Positions 44,405-56,600 of a stretch of DNA of 64,000 nucleotides are shown here, piece by piece. The stretch is taken from positions 1,262,314 through 1,326,313 of the forward strand of contig VXBA01000138.1 in NCBI GenBank assembly GCA_013399895.1, given 5' to 3'. Positions within the stretch are counted from its first letter, which is position 1, and each line of letters opens with the position of its first letter. Under the pieces are notes generated by a model, which made no database searches, was not told where the DNA came from, and was given only the letters and a program-made list of their open reading frames with translations. Source of the DNA: Serilophus lunatus (taxonomy: Eukaryota > Chordata > Aves > Passeriformes > Eurylaimidae). The position numbers were made by a program, and so were the translations under genes.

Positions 44405-44436
44405 AAGTACAAGCAAAGATAAGTACAAGCAAAGAT
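44405..44436 (+). repeat. Perfect 16-bp tandem duplication
   Basis: AAGTACAAGCAAAGAT is present twice in direct succession with no mismatch, so it is probably recent. It is followed by a T-rich run. Confidence 0.95.
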
Positions 44437-47400
44437 TTTTTTAAATTTTTTTTTATCTCATCAGGGCTTTAATTATTTCTGGGGTTTACATTGCTCTGTA
44501 GGCAGTGAGATCTTCATCTATCTTATGCAAGTCTTACTTAACTGCTCTGGGCACCACAGGGTATGTAGTGCCAGCTTCCTTTTTCACCACTTTTGGGGGA
44601 GACAGTTTGTGCTACCATCCCTCAGCTGTGGATAGACAAAGGAACACATGCTTACTAGACAGAAGTTTAGGTTTATGTTTCCTAAATTTCTACATGAGTT
44701 TTGGCCATTTGCTGTTTTCAAGCCCAGCTTAAAAATTCTAAAATTAAAAAAAAAAACAAAAAAAACCCCAAATGACAAAACTAAAACCTCTCCTAACAGC
44801 ACCGCTAACAGACCACTCCTTATTCAGCACCCCTGGCTTAACAAATATTCATAAAAATAACATTTAAAAAAAAAAAATTTGTAAATTAATCAAGGAAATC
44901 CTCCTGATCAAAGTTTCCAGACACTTGCAGCTTCCTCCTGGATACAATTAACCTAACATATGAATAAAAAGCACGTTTCTAGTTCAAATTATAGGAGTGT
45001 TGAAAAACTACACACCTGAATTTCAGACTAAGACTTTTGTCAATATGAATTGATGAAAAGACATGAGGACAAGCTGAAATGCCTTAAAATCTCGCCCACA
45101 ACACTGGACTATATTGACAAACAACCACTACTCAAATTTGCAATACCCTCCTAAACAAAACTACAACTACATGAGGAATGCAGCCACCTGGTTGCAGCTC
45201 TGAAGTGCCAGTTTTCATTGATTACTTTCCTCTTTAAAACTTGGCATAGAAGTCATGACTGAGATGATGCACCTAAATCCCCTGCAGTTCTGTTTTATTG
45301 CAGAACAAAAAAAATGACTTCATTTTGACAAGCATTCCCATGAACCTTCCAAATCACTCCACAGTATTGTAAGTGCTAATGCTGCTATTCATAACTGATG
45401 AAGTGATTGGATAACTGTGGATCTCTTTCTCTCCTCCATGACACAAGCGTTCCATTTACCCTAAAAATTGGAAAAGTAACTTCTCAGACAATTGCAATTG
45501 CTACATGAAACCTACCCTTCATAGTTCATCACAAAGTTAGAAAACAAATGCTTTAAGCCAACCAATTTTAATTTTGAGGCACCTAGATGAATTATTCACA
45601 TTTTTATGTCACACTATTACAACACATAAATGAGGGTCTGAATATTCAGCTATCCTTAGACACAAATTCACTCCACCTCAAGCAGTACAGAATTCTCCAG
45701 CTTCACCATGAGACCCATTTAACAGGCTCAGAACTTCCAAATAAATCTCACAGAAGCAAAAGGCAGCTCAAATGCTTCCTGCAGTATGGCAAAATGCTAC
45801 TATTAACCATACCTTCTGAATACTCCCGTACATTAAAAATCCCTGCTCAAGCTAAACCCCAAACATACCCATGGTGCCAAATGTATAGGAATTGGGTAAC
45901 TCTAACACTAAATTATGGAAACACTCTGCTATGTACAAACACCAGGCACAGACAAAGGAATGCTCTAAGATGTTTAGGAGCAAGACCAGGAAATGCAAGA
46001 AAGAAGTGGTTGAAGATAGCAAAGATTATTAAGATATTTTTGCTAGAGGAGGGATTTTTACATGGAGAAAACTTTAACCATTATATTGTCCTGAGCTATA
46101 ATCATAATGATTTGAGATACTTCATATTTAAAGTGAAGTTATGTATGGCCACTGCTCCAAAAGCACTGCTACTGTCTATGGAGTGAACACCAGTCAGCAA
46201 AGGGACTTGCTACAGATTTCTCAAATTTATGGTGTGAATCTCTCTTCTTGTTTCATACCATTTGAATGAAAAACGTGGGTGGAAGGAGTTGATGCCGCTC
46301 ATTAAAGACCATAATGAAACTAGAAGCATGTCACAAAATGCGAAAATTGAAAAGTTGGTTCTGCACAACACACAGCAGAGAGTTAACACGGTTTCATTGG
46401 CTAAGTATGGCAATACTGGCATTGCTTGCCTTATTATAATTACTCTGGTTTAAAGTGAACCTTTCAGATTTTTGTCACTGATACTTTCATTCAACCTTTG
46501 TTTTCCAGTGGAATATTCTTGTTTTGTTATCTTAAGTTGTTTATTCTACCCTAAGTTCTACTATACTTTATATCTTATTATCTTTGAAGAAAGCCAAAGA
46601 TCTCATTGTTCCTGTATGTTTTTGAGAGTTCAGATCCCACAGGTCACTCGTCCTAGTCCTGGAGAATATAGGAAACAATTGTAGCCATGGATACATTACC
46701 AAATTTCTGCCTGCCCCTTGCTTTTTGGTCTGTGTTTTTATAACCCACAATAGGGTATGACTCTTGGACTCCTAGACACTAAATAAGTTCAAAATAACTT
46801 AGATTTATCAATCAAAGTAAGTAACTCAACTTGCAATTAAAAACACAAGCATTTAAACATCCAGGGTTTCTGAATTGTGTGGCTTTGGACTTATGAACAT
46901 TTGACCAGATTAGTAAGTAATTAATCTAGTAATAAATCATTTGTATAAAACAGCTAACTCTGTTTCTGCCACAAGTCCAGAGCACACTTGTGGAATAAAA
47001 CCCTTTGAGAGAGCTCCTAAAGTCACCTCAACATACTTTCCCTAATTATTTAAGGCAGACAGTTTCACATAATCATTGAAGTTCTAATAAGAACGTCATC
47101 ATGTAAAATACTTTCCAATACAGACTTCTCCGTTGTTGAAGGGGATGTCATGAAGCCACAGTGCAGAGATACAGAGGAAACAGCTGTGGCCCAAGAGCTT
47201 TATCAAAGATGTCCCTCTGTGACTCTTCTGTACACAAGTGACAATTGATCAAATTACACAAGACACTTTCAGAGCAATATCTTTGTGTAATCTCTCAGTG
47301 CAAGATCTCTGTGCCAGTGCCTCATAAATTAAGCCTGTACTAGTGAAATGCATTCTGAATTAATATTTACAAAATTCTGCTGCAAATACCAAAACAGTCA

Positions 47401-48669
47401 AGGAAAAGACAATAAAACCCCGACTAATGCAAGCTTTCAATAAGTTTCCTATGCATGCATGGAATGTCAGACAACCAAACCATCATACAACCCCACAGTG
47501 TACACACAGAAAATTCCTCACATAAAGTCAAGGTTCAATTTCCTCAGGAAAAGGTATGTCATCATAACTTCACTTTGCCATCTATGTCAAACACCTACCC
47601 TACACAAATCTCAAATGAGAATAAATAAACCACACAGTTGATCTTTGGGAATAAGAAGGAGCTTTTCAGTTTAAAAAAGAAAGTTCATTTAAAACACAGT
47701 CTTTTGTTAGTCTTTACCTCAATATATGAGCATCCCAACTACATTAAAGAGTGCACACTTGTAACACTCTGTATCACTTCTGAAAAGACTCGTCTGGGAA
47801 TTATATTTCTGTTCCATATAAAATTAAACATTTCCATTTCTAACTTTGTTAAAACTTGAAACGTTGGAAACATTTCGGCTTCTATAGAGTGGAAAACTTT
47901 CAAAAACTCGAAACTCCAGTAAGCTGCTGAATGGCCCAAGATCCCAGGTGCCAAGGGTGCCTGCCAATGCCTACCTACATGCTTAGGGGACAGAAAAGCA
48001 CATCACTTTATCATGAACTCAACACATTCCTGCACAACATTTCAATTGGATTTAACTGGGGGTCTGCATCCAAAAAAAGCCTTTCAATGGCAAAGTTTTA
48101 ACTCACACCAGTCAGAACTGGTATCATCATCACCATTAAGACTCTTTGGGAAATTAAATATATTATTTTTTCCCATCACGATAGAGCTGGGCATTAGTCC
48201 TGAGCCTTTTACCTCATCTCATCTCTTCAGCTGTGAAACCTCTTTCCATTTCCAAAGTTGTCTTTTCAGATACTTTGCATTCCCTGCTCAGATGCTGTTC
48301 TCAAGTGCTCTGCATACAGGAGCACAGACCCAAGTAGAGGACTCTTATTCACAACCAAAAGCCAGACTTTCCATAGCTGTGCTATCAGAATATTGGTATG
48401 CACAGCTGAAGAGTTCAGGACAGAAGGTAAAAGTAATTACTGTTTCCTGATCCTCTCTAGATAATTCTCCAAAACACAGTTGATTTCTTGCTAAGTACCA
48501 GTTACATAAAATACTGAGAAAAGCAACACAGGGCAACTGAAGACATGACAGAAATCCAAATGAACCACTGGCCAGCGAGCAAGTGGGAATGAAACTGGAC
48601 AAGCTCAGCAAAACTCCATCAAGAAACAGCTCACCGAGGCCTCAACAATTATTCTTTCTTTTCTTCTGC

Positions 48670-48865
48670 TTCCCTGGGCAACCTGTGCCAGAGTCTCACC
48701 ACCTTCATCATAAAAAATTTTGCTCCTTATGTCCACTCTAAAGTTACCATCTTTTACTTTAAAAGGGCTGCCTCTTGTCTTCACACTACAGACCTTGGTG
48801 AACAGTCTCTCCATCTTTCTTATAAGCCCTCTCTAAGTCCTGAAAGGCTTCAAGATCTCCACATA
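48670..48865 (-). mobile_element. CR1 LINE 3' fragment
   Basis: The plus strand contains the well-known antisense CR1 words CCTGGGCAACCTGTGCCAG, then TCTCACCACCTTCAT, CCTCTTGTCTTCACACTACAG and TTTCTTATAAGCCCTCT. The element is therefore on the minus strand, the same as THSD4. It is 5' truncated and diverged, and belongs to the 3' part of CR1 after the reverse-transcriptase region. Similarity may extend left to about 48600. The edges are approximate. Confidence 0.88.
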
Positions 48866-50449
48866 TTAAAGAAAGACTTACTAAGAACTAATGTATTTAC
48901 CAGTAAGTTATAATTCTCTGTATGCCTTACAAAAAATAAAATAAATCAGGTAAAATTGACTTTTAAAGGGGGCACTCTGTATCACAAATTTACACTGCTC
49001 AATAAATAGTTTTGAATGTCCAGAACCCTGAAAGCTTCCTTGTGCCCAAGTGACCTGCAGCCTGGAGTTAATTTACAAATATATTCTTACACATTTAGGC
49101 ATTCATGAAGAGCTGGTGACTTGGCAACATTTGAGACAATTAATTACAGAAAATGCTCAGTAAATAAATGTTCCATTTGAGTTGTTTCCTTTGTTCTGGT
49201 GACAAACCACACAGAGAAGGTTGCATTCAAATTCTACTTCAACCACATGTCCACATAATTCTCTTCCCTTTAATGCTGGAGGAATTAAGGAAGATTTACT
49301 CATCACTCCCCTATTTTGGAGGAATACAGACTACATTGGAAGAACCTCATTGCATTGCAGATAGCTTATGGTTCCACTTAGATCTGTCAGTGCTGTTGGT
49401 GTGCAGAGGAGAGTTGTTCACTGCCTGTTTCCTGCTGGAGGAGGTGACAGGCAGCTGCGTGTTCTGATGTGAGCAGGTAGGCAAAGTGCTGAAGAGGGGA
49501 AGCCACTTGTGTAATAAGAAAATAGGTTTAATGGGCTGCAGGAACACTTGAACAAATACAGGCACTTCCGAGGTTCTCCCTAACCAAACTCCACGAGTTT
49601 AACTTTTATGAATCAAGCTGTCAGTCATGTAAAATGAGTTTGCTATTAATGAAAAAACAATAAATGGACAATAATGAGGAAATGACCTAATGGACCGAGG
49701 TAAATTGACTTAATTTGTTATTAATTAACTGCCCTTAGGAGAAACTGAACAGAGAGTGGCCAAACACCAGGATAACGGTTAACAAAATACTTTGAATAAA
49801 TGAGACTTTCATTTTTGGTATGCTCCAGGAAGAACTGAAGAAAAAAATTAAAAAATACTGTTCTCTGCTTGCTGGCAAGACCACTGGTACATGTCACTGC
49901 TGATAAATTAAATTAAAGCCCATGTGCAGAAGCATTTAATAAGGAAGAACAAGCAAACAAAGTGAAACACTATCAGCCTTGTTTTGCTCTCATCCTTGCC
50001 TTTATACTAAACTGTTCTTAGCAACTTCTTTTTCATAGTTACATTAATTACCACATTCAAGGAAGAAAAATAAACCTGAACAGCAATTACAGCTTCTCCA
50101 AGGGTAACAGAAATGCTACTAAATAAAGAATACTACTATGTAGAGTTCCATGTCTAGAAGAAGCTGCATCATCTACAATTTCTCTTTGCTATTAAAAGTC
50201 TCCTTTAATATAATCAAAGATTTCTTAATAACTGCATTTATACACTCAACAACAGCAAAGATGCAGCAACAGTATGCTCACCTATGTTTTCATCTGTTGA
50301 ATTCTTCTGTATAAACAACAGATTCAAGAACTAACATGGAAGTAGTTTCATTCCTGTTCCTCTCCTACCAGAAGAAATTTGCTGATGGCCAAACCATTTC
50401 TCACAGTGTGTGGCATGTCTTGCACTGTGCAGTTCATAGGTGCCCCCCC

Positions 50450-50450
50450 N
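50450..50450. other. Single undetermined base (N)
   Basis: One N follows a run of seven C. It is most likely an unresolved homopolymer call in the assembly, not biology. Confidence 0.95.
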
Positions 50451-51663
50451 ACAAAGTCCTCTGCAAGCCTTCCTTTGCCATACCTTGTATGGGATTGCTT
50501 CTTTCTTCTACCTCATTTCTAACTTCTTCACCTCTTACCCCTTGCCCTCTGAAATGACCACTTTCCTGGAAACGATTTTGTTACATTAAACCAGGCAGAA
50601 CACTGTCCAACTTTGTGCCCTGATGAGTGAGGAATGAAATAAAGACTGGGGCATTTGTGTATCACTTGGACACCAGTGAGCAAATTTAAGAAGAAAACTT
50701 TCCAAATTAATGCCCATGCACTAAGGTCATTTCCCATTTCCTTCAAAAAACAGAAAGTGTTTTTCAAAAGAGCAGTTTGTACCAGAGACTATTCTCAGAG
50801 GCTCAAATTAGCTCTTTCATGTTTTCCATTCCAGACAAATACACTAAAGCTTTCTTGTCACTAGGTCTCTTCAATCAACTGCTCTGGTCTCTATCAATGG
50901 ACTTTATTCATAAATAAAGCAAATGTAATAACGACTACGCTAAGAGACATCTGATTTGTCCAGGTCATGTCTTTGTTATCCTGTGTTCTGTTGCTCCATC
51001 TCCATTATGCAGGCTTCCACTAAGCAAAACAGGATTTCTAAGAAGCAGAAGAATCAGACGTGGACCCACCCAGAAAAACACAGCCTGTCGTGTCAACATA
51101 TAGAGACCCTCCTGAACATCCTGCTTCTAACATCCAAATGCAGGCTCCTTCATGTTTGCAACATTAAGTTAGATTAGTAGTCCAAATAATACAAAAATAT
51201 GAGGAAGAGATACTTTGGGAAATACTAACATGACACAGGCAGAAACTGGAAATTTTAGCAGGACAAAAACTGCTTGTGGGGGCAAAGAATAAAACCACTT
51301 GCCTCTCTCATACAATGGGAGGCTGCCCTGGAGCATGGAGCTACACCCAGCCGAACATTTTTGAATCAAGTAGTAACAGAGTAAGTTTTATTTAAAAATT
51401 AACACAGAACAGATTTTCCCTCCAATAAATTAGGAAGCCAAAATCAAAGCATGTAGAGCTCCAACGCTTGTAAGAGTAAAATCTGTCAGAGAACACACAC
51501 AGCACCATGGAAAGATCCTGGAGTGATCTGGGCTACTAAATGCTATCTAGAACATGATGAGCACTCTCAAAAGGATTGAGAAGTAGGCAGCCTTCATAAC
51601 GTGGTCTACCCCAACTCCATTTTTCCATTTTGTTAATGGGAAAACATTACATCTGTCTGTGAC

Positions 51664-52603
51664 TGTGATGGTTTGACCCTGGCTGGATTACAGGTGCCCA
51701 CTAAAGCTGCTCTATCACTGCCTTCCATAACTGGACAGAGAAAAGAAAATGTAACAAAAGGCTCACGAGTTGAGATAAGGGCAAGGAAAGGTCACTCACC
51801 CGTTACAATCACAGGCAATGCAGATTGGACTTGGGGAAATTAATAGAATTTATTACCAATCAAAATCAGACCAGGATAATGAGAAGTAAAACAAATCTTA
51901 AAAACACCTTCCTCCCATCCCTCCCCTCCTTCCCAGGCTCTACCTCCTCCCCTCAGAAGCATAGGGAGACAGGGAATGGGGGATACAGTCAGTCTTTCTG
52001 CCACTGCTACGGAAGAGGAGTCTTTCCCCTGCTCCATTATGGGGTCCCTCCCATAGGAGACAGCTCTCCACAAACTTGTCTAATGTGAGTCCTTCCCACA
52101 GGCTACAGTTCTTCATGAACTGCTCCAAAGTGGGTCCCTTCCCATAGAGTGCAGTCCTTTATACACAGGCTGCCCCAGCAGCTACAAGTCCTACCAGGGG
52201 AATCCTGGTCCAGTGTGGGCTCCTCTCCCCATGGGTCAGCAGGTCCCTGCCAGGACTCTGCTCCAACATGGGCCTCCAGGGGCTCAGCTGCTCCACCATG
52301 GACTGCAGAGGAATCTCAGCTCTGGCACCCGTAGCACTTCCTGCTCCTCCTTCTCCACTGACTTTGGTGTTTGCAGAGTTGTTCCTCTCACATATTCTCC
52401 AAACACAATTACATCTGTGCAATAACTTTTTTGCCTTCTTAAATATTTTACCACAGACGTGTTACTGTCACTCCTGACAGGTCCATCCTGGAGCCACCTG
52501 GCATTGGCTCTGTTGGACATGGGAGAAGCTTCCAGCAGCTTCTCAAAGAAGTTCCCCTTGTAGCAATCCTGCTACGAAAACCTGGCCACATAAACCCAGT
52601 ACA
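51664..52603 (-). mobile_element. Solo LTR of an avian endogenous retrovirus, same strand as THSD4
   Basis: A 940-bp element bounded by TG...CA. On the minus strand it starts TGTACTGGGTTT and ends ACCATCACA. Both ends and much of the body match an LTR family I remember from bird genomes, probably ERVL- or ERVK-like, but I cannot name the Repbase entry with confidence. A poly(A) signal AATAAA lies on the minus strand at 51854-51849, and a TATAAA at 52163-52158 could be a core promoter element. The part at about 52030-52290 is built of degenerate repeats of roughly 40-50 bp around the words CTCCA and GGGTCC. No primer-binding site follows the lower end, so this is not a complete provirus. I did not find a clear target-site duplication, so insertion age and exact edges are uncertain. 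No retroviral reading frame is present. Confidence 0.85.
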
Positions 52604-52975
52604 CTCCATTCTCTGCCTCTGTGAATCACGTATTTGACAATTAGTGTTAAAATCCAAAATCATCCTTCATCCTTCAACATCAAAAAATCCAATCAACCAA
52701 AAAAAAAATTCTCCATACAAAAAACCCCAAAATAACACCAGCACAACACTAAACAAACATGGACAATTTACACAAAATCCCCCCCAGTCCCTTCACCACA
52801 ATTACAACAAAAATTCCCAACTATCATTCCACTCTGTAACCTTGTCAGACCATATTTTGTCCATTACCTCTCTCAGTTACCATTCTCATCTCAAATTCCT
52901 TATGTTCCCAAACTTTGGCACCAAAAAGACCAATTCCTCCTTCTACCAAATTAGAATTGTACATGTAGTCTGAGT
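52604..52975 (-). other. G-poor (plus strand) segment beside the LTR, possible ERV internal remnant
   Basis: This segment directly abuts the U3 side of the LTR. Its plus strand is made mostly of A, C and T, so the minus strand is rich in G and T, unlike the intron on either side. On the minus strand the bases just before the LTR are GGCAGAGAATGGAG, a purine run that could be a degraded polypurine tract. That would make this the 3' end of an ERV internal region, with the LTR being a 3' LTR. No recognisable protein is encoded, and the alternative is a simple skewed intron segment. Confidence 0.35.
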
Positions 52976-52996
52976 GACTGCTTAAAACACTTAAAG

Positions 52997-53026
52997 TAAC
53001 TATAATATTAAATAACTATAATATTA
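52997..53026 (+). repeat. Direct repeat of TAACTATAATATTA
   Basis: Two perfect 14-bp copies separated by two bases (AA), between the G-poor segment and exon B. Confidence 0.9.
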
Positions 53027-53196
53027 TGCATGTACTTTCAGTCTTCCCCAAGACACTTTAAAAAAAGTTCACAAAAAATCTCATTAAATTAATAAAACCC
53101 AATGTTCAACCTAACTTGATGATTATGTAAACACTTCATACACTAGAGAAAACCAATAGCTGTCTAACACACTAAACACAGGAAAACCAGACTCAC

Positions 53197-53626
53197 ATTG
53201 GTGTTGCAGAGTTTATATTGCTTGTAGGTGCCAACACACACAATCGCTGCAGCCCTTTGTGGCTGGGGCTGACCCTGCAGGGCCTGGTGGGATGCAGAGC
53301 CGTGATGGTTTGAGTCACTGCTGTGGAACAGACTGGGAGATGCAGGAAATGATGGTGTCTGATAAACTGAGGGTCCCAGGACTTGATGTCCTGCCTGAGG
53401 CACACTTGCTTCTTGATAAAGGTTCCCATGCTGAAGTGAAGGAGCAGCTGCCTGGCTGTAAGTGTTGATGACACTCGGACTCTGATGGAACACGTGGGAC
53501 CTCGAGGACTGTCGCTGCCTCCGAAGTTTCTGAGGCTGCTGGCCAGTATCAGTTTGTAAAGGTAAAATGTATGGCACTTTTCCATATCCATACTTTCCTG
53601 GACCAATGGGACTTCTGTTTCTGCTT
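53197..53626 (-). CDS. THSD4: THSD4 (ADAMTSL6) coding exon B, spacer and start of cysteine-rich module
   Basis: This 430-bp internal exon is preceded by a strong polypyrimidine tract ending TTTTCAG and followed by a GTGAGT donor (53196-53191). Its first base completes the split codon from exon A, and 143 full codons follow, ending in phase 0. The peptide begins SRNRSPIGPGKYGYGK, then PYILPLQTDT and KLRRQR; apart from RNRSP this is almost the human THSD4 sequence I recall. The middle, rich in Ser, Gln, His and Pro, is much less conserved and has no fold I recognise. The last 20 residues (VCVGTYKQYKLCNTN) carry two cysteines and open the ADAMTS-like cysteine-rich module that continues in exon C. 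RRQR fits a minimal furin-type motif, but cleavage there is not shown. Two acceptors three bases apart (CAGAAG) could add or drop one residue. The length is not a multiple of three, so skipping it would shift the frame. Confidence 0.95.
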
Positions 53627-56600
53627 CTGAAAACAGAGAAAGAAGGAGAGGACGGTTACTGAATCCACTACTGAAGGAGCAGTTAGATATTTATGTGACT
53701 TGTTATTTGTCAGTTATTCACTGCAAAGCAACAGGTAATCATAAATTTCAGCCTATTTTGTGGAAAATATGTTGTAGTCTTGCTTGATGCATTGGGAACC
53801 TCTGAAGAAGTCTACTGGTTGAACTAAATCCTGGGCCCTCTTTGGTCAAGAGTCACAGGGGAAGCCACTTAGTGTCAGCTTACAAAGACCAAGGGTAAGG
53901 TGTGGTATAAAGTCACAGTTTGGAGTGAGGTGGTGGCTGTTCTTTAATCCCTAGGACACTCCTTTAAAATAGAAATTCAGAGCATCAGAGCTGTATAATC
54001 CTAAAATTCATAACCATGCTTGAAACACATAACAAATCCCTATTCTGGATTTGGTGAATGACAGAAGAAAATTTGAATTCAGTATGGCAAAGACCATTAA
54101 AACATTTTGTACCTATTTGAAGTGTCTCCTGTGGTTCCACTTCAGAAATAAAAATGTAAAGAGAAAAAGAATAAAGAACATCAAAATATTACCAAAAGAC
54201 CTCCAGAAAAGATGACAAATGTAGGAAAATATACTTATTATGGTACACAGATGATTTTCCCTTCTCTAGCCAGCAAATGTACCCTTTTTTTTTAATACAC
54301 AAAGTGTGAATTAACAATAAATTACTAAGTTGTGATCCCCAATGTATTGTCAGGATAAAAGCCCACCTTTCACTGTACATTGCTAAAACATTCCCAAGAG
54401 CTGACAGCCCTGAGCACTGACCACAGAAGGTCCAGGTCTGCTCTCTCACCCACAAGCCTCTCCTCACTTCCTGAAGACCCTGTGTTTTGAGCCGTGCTAC
54501 ACCCTATCAGCACTCTGAAACAGTGGGTCCTGCACGCTCACAGGAACACAGCGGACTCAGCTCCGAGACTCAGCTCCAATCAGCTCCAATTACAAGTGAA
54601 GAGTCAAATAATTAATAATACTGCATTTGGCTTTCACCATTTAAGAGAGTTAATCCTTGAATTTTATTTGCAAGCAATGGACTCACTTGCATTTGCTTTT
54701 CCTGTCAACCTGTGCAGCTCAATATCACATCAGGCCTTGATTTCTAATGCCACAGTCTAAAGAGTAAGTTGGCAAAAAAGATTTCCTCCAGTTCAGAGCA
54801 AGGGGTGAATACAGCTATTTTGGGGAACCTTTGCAGCTCATGAAGGGAGGCACCAGCAAAGGAAAGTAATTTTCCTTCTGTCCACAAGATGTATTTATAT
54901 TTTTTATATACAGAATAGACTTGAACTGCAGCGAAAACCAGGGTTTATGAACTGCTAGACTCATTTTCTAGAAACTGTAAATGTTACAGATGTCAGACAG
55001 ACACCAGATCAAAGGGACTTTTCTTTGGGTTTGTTTTTTCTTGGGTTTGCTTTCTCCCCAAGTCTTCTATTCTCCAAAGACTCTTGTTACATGGGAACCC
55101 TGGAAGTCATTTACTTCACATTGGAGCCCTATGGCCACGTGGGGCCTTTAATCAATCTTCCTGGCTCAAGATGTGTGAACAAGAGTGCTGACTTGCCCTG
55201 GCAGATAAGAGACCAGCACTCTTGAACTGTTTATCCCCCTTAATCTGCTCTGTGACCATGATAGCCATTGCTGAGGCAGGGCTTTGGTAGTCACAGTAGA
55301 GAAAAGTATTACAATGGGTTTTGGCACTGAGGAAAAGAAAAGTTTCCTCTAAGTAAACAGGAGAGGAGAGAAATTATGAATGGGAATTACTTCTGAAGTT
55401 TAGGCTAAATCCAGCTTGATTTAAAAGAGCACATTTTTGTTGTGGTGGTTTTTGGGTTTTTAATGGAAAAATAATTTGATTCCCCCTATATTTCTGATAT
55501 TTTTAATTTTTAACATAACTCTTCATGTTGGAGCAACAGTAAAACAAACAAAAAGTCTTCCTTGAGATTCCTAGTCATTTTCTGCACTCTGAAAACACTT
55601 TGGTATCATAGTTCTCATGCAGCATCAACTCCATCAACTGTTAATTCTCTCTGGCTAAACTCTCCAGTATATCAAATAAACACTTAATAATAGAGTTTTT
55701 TCAGCTGTTCCGTGGACTGAAGAAGAAAAAGAGAGAGTAAGAAGAGGAACAGAACTATTCAACAGTTCGCAGTCAGCAAGGAAGAAAAGGGGGAAAAAAA
55801 TGTCACCAAGAACAGAGTTATCATCCAAAGGGAAACTACTGCCAAACAGAAATATATGTAGAGAAGTGTTCAGTGCTTCATGTCAGACCACAGCCAGCAG
55901 ACTTCTCTCATCTATTGTGTGCACCTCAAGCAGAGGCATAACAGCTGTTTAATGCAGACCTGGCAATCTCCTTCCTTTGAGTGTAATTCTCATAAAAACA
56001 TACACCTCCCTGATTGCTCAGACAAATCTGTTCAGCACTTTCATTACAAAAATGATGGATCTTTTTAAACTTAAGCCAACCTAAATATATTCTTTAATTC
56101 AAAAATATATCTGCCCAGACAAGTATGAAAATCAGGTTTTATGCTATTAGTGTAAAGGTTGTAGCAAACATTTAAAAATTGTTATTATTTTTATTATTAT
56201 TATTAGCTAGTATTCTCATTGGCCTAACTTTCTCTCATGAGGATATGCCAGCTGCAAATAGTGAGAACTGGCCCCTCTCAGCACTTTCTCAGTGACAAAA
56301 AGGAATTTTGTTGTAGTAGCTTTTTCTAATTTTAGCCATCAGCAAACGTGTGCCTTGGCAGATAAATGCATTATCACTGCCACACAGACTTCATGCTAAG
56401 AACAATGCTTTGAACCTCAAGTGGTCTTCAAGAATGAAGTACTTCTGGAGCTGGTGGGCTGGTTATTCATGTTGAATGGAAACCCTCTTTGAACCAAGGA
56501 TACACAGTGTCTTTAAAATGCACAGGTAAGATTACAAATTTCCTGGGCCTCCACCTCTTCTCTTAAGTGCTCTTTACAAAGACTCTCTCCTACATACCTT

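Larger units (their letters stand above)
34811..53196 (-). other. THSD4: THSD4 intron between exons B and C (about 18.4 kb)
   Basis: The intron runs from the GTGAGT donor below exon B to the AAACAG acceptor above exon C, and is a phase-0 intron. It holds the solo LTR (51664-52603) with its adjacent G-poor segment, a CR1 fragment (about 48670-48865), a short interstitial telomeric repeat (38244-38260), several two-copy tandem repeats and the single undetermined base (50450). It also has a GC-richer island near 37670-37830 and the longest ORF in the window (45587-46186, plus strand). The rest is plain AT-rich sequence in which I recognise nothing. Confidence 0.88.

Noticed and set aside
48013..48450. 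145-codon plus-strand ORF next to a CR1 fragment
   Set aside because: No family recognised, not bounded by splice signals that I trust, and composition follows the local DNA.
48605..48814. Minus-strand ORF (MERLFTKVC...) that looks like a conserved protein
   Set aside because: It is a translation of the CR1 3' region, a familiar false positive in bird annotation.
51825..52520. Cluster of overlapping ORFs on both strands, 60-90 codons each
   Set aside because: All fall inside the solo LTR and its internal degenerate repeats; LTR sequence is not protein-coding here.
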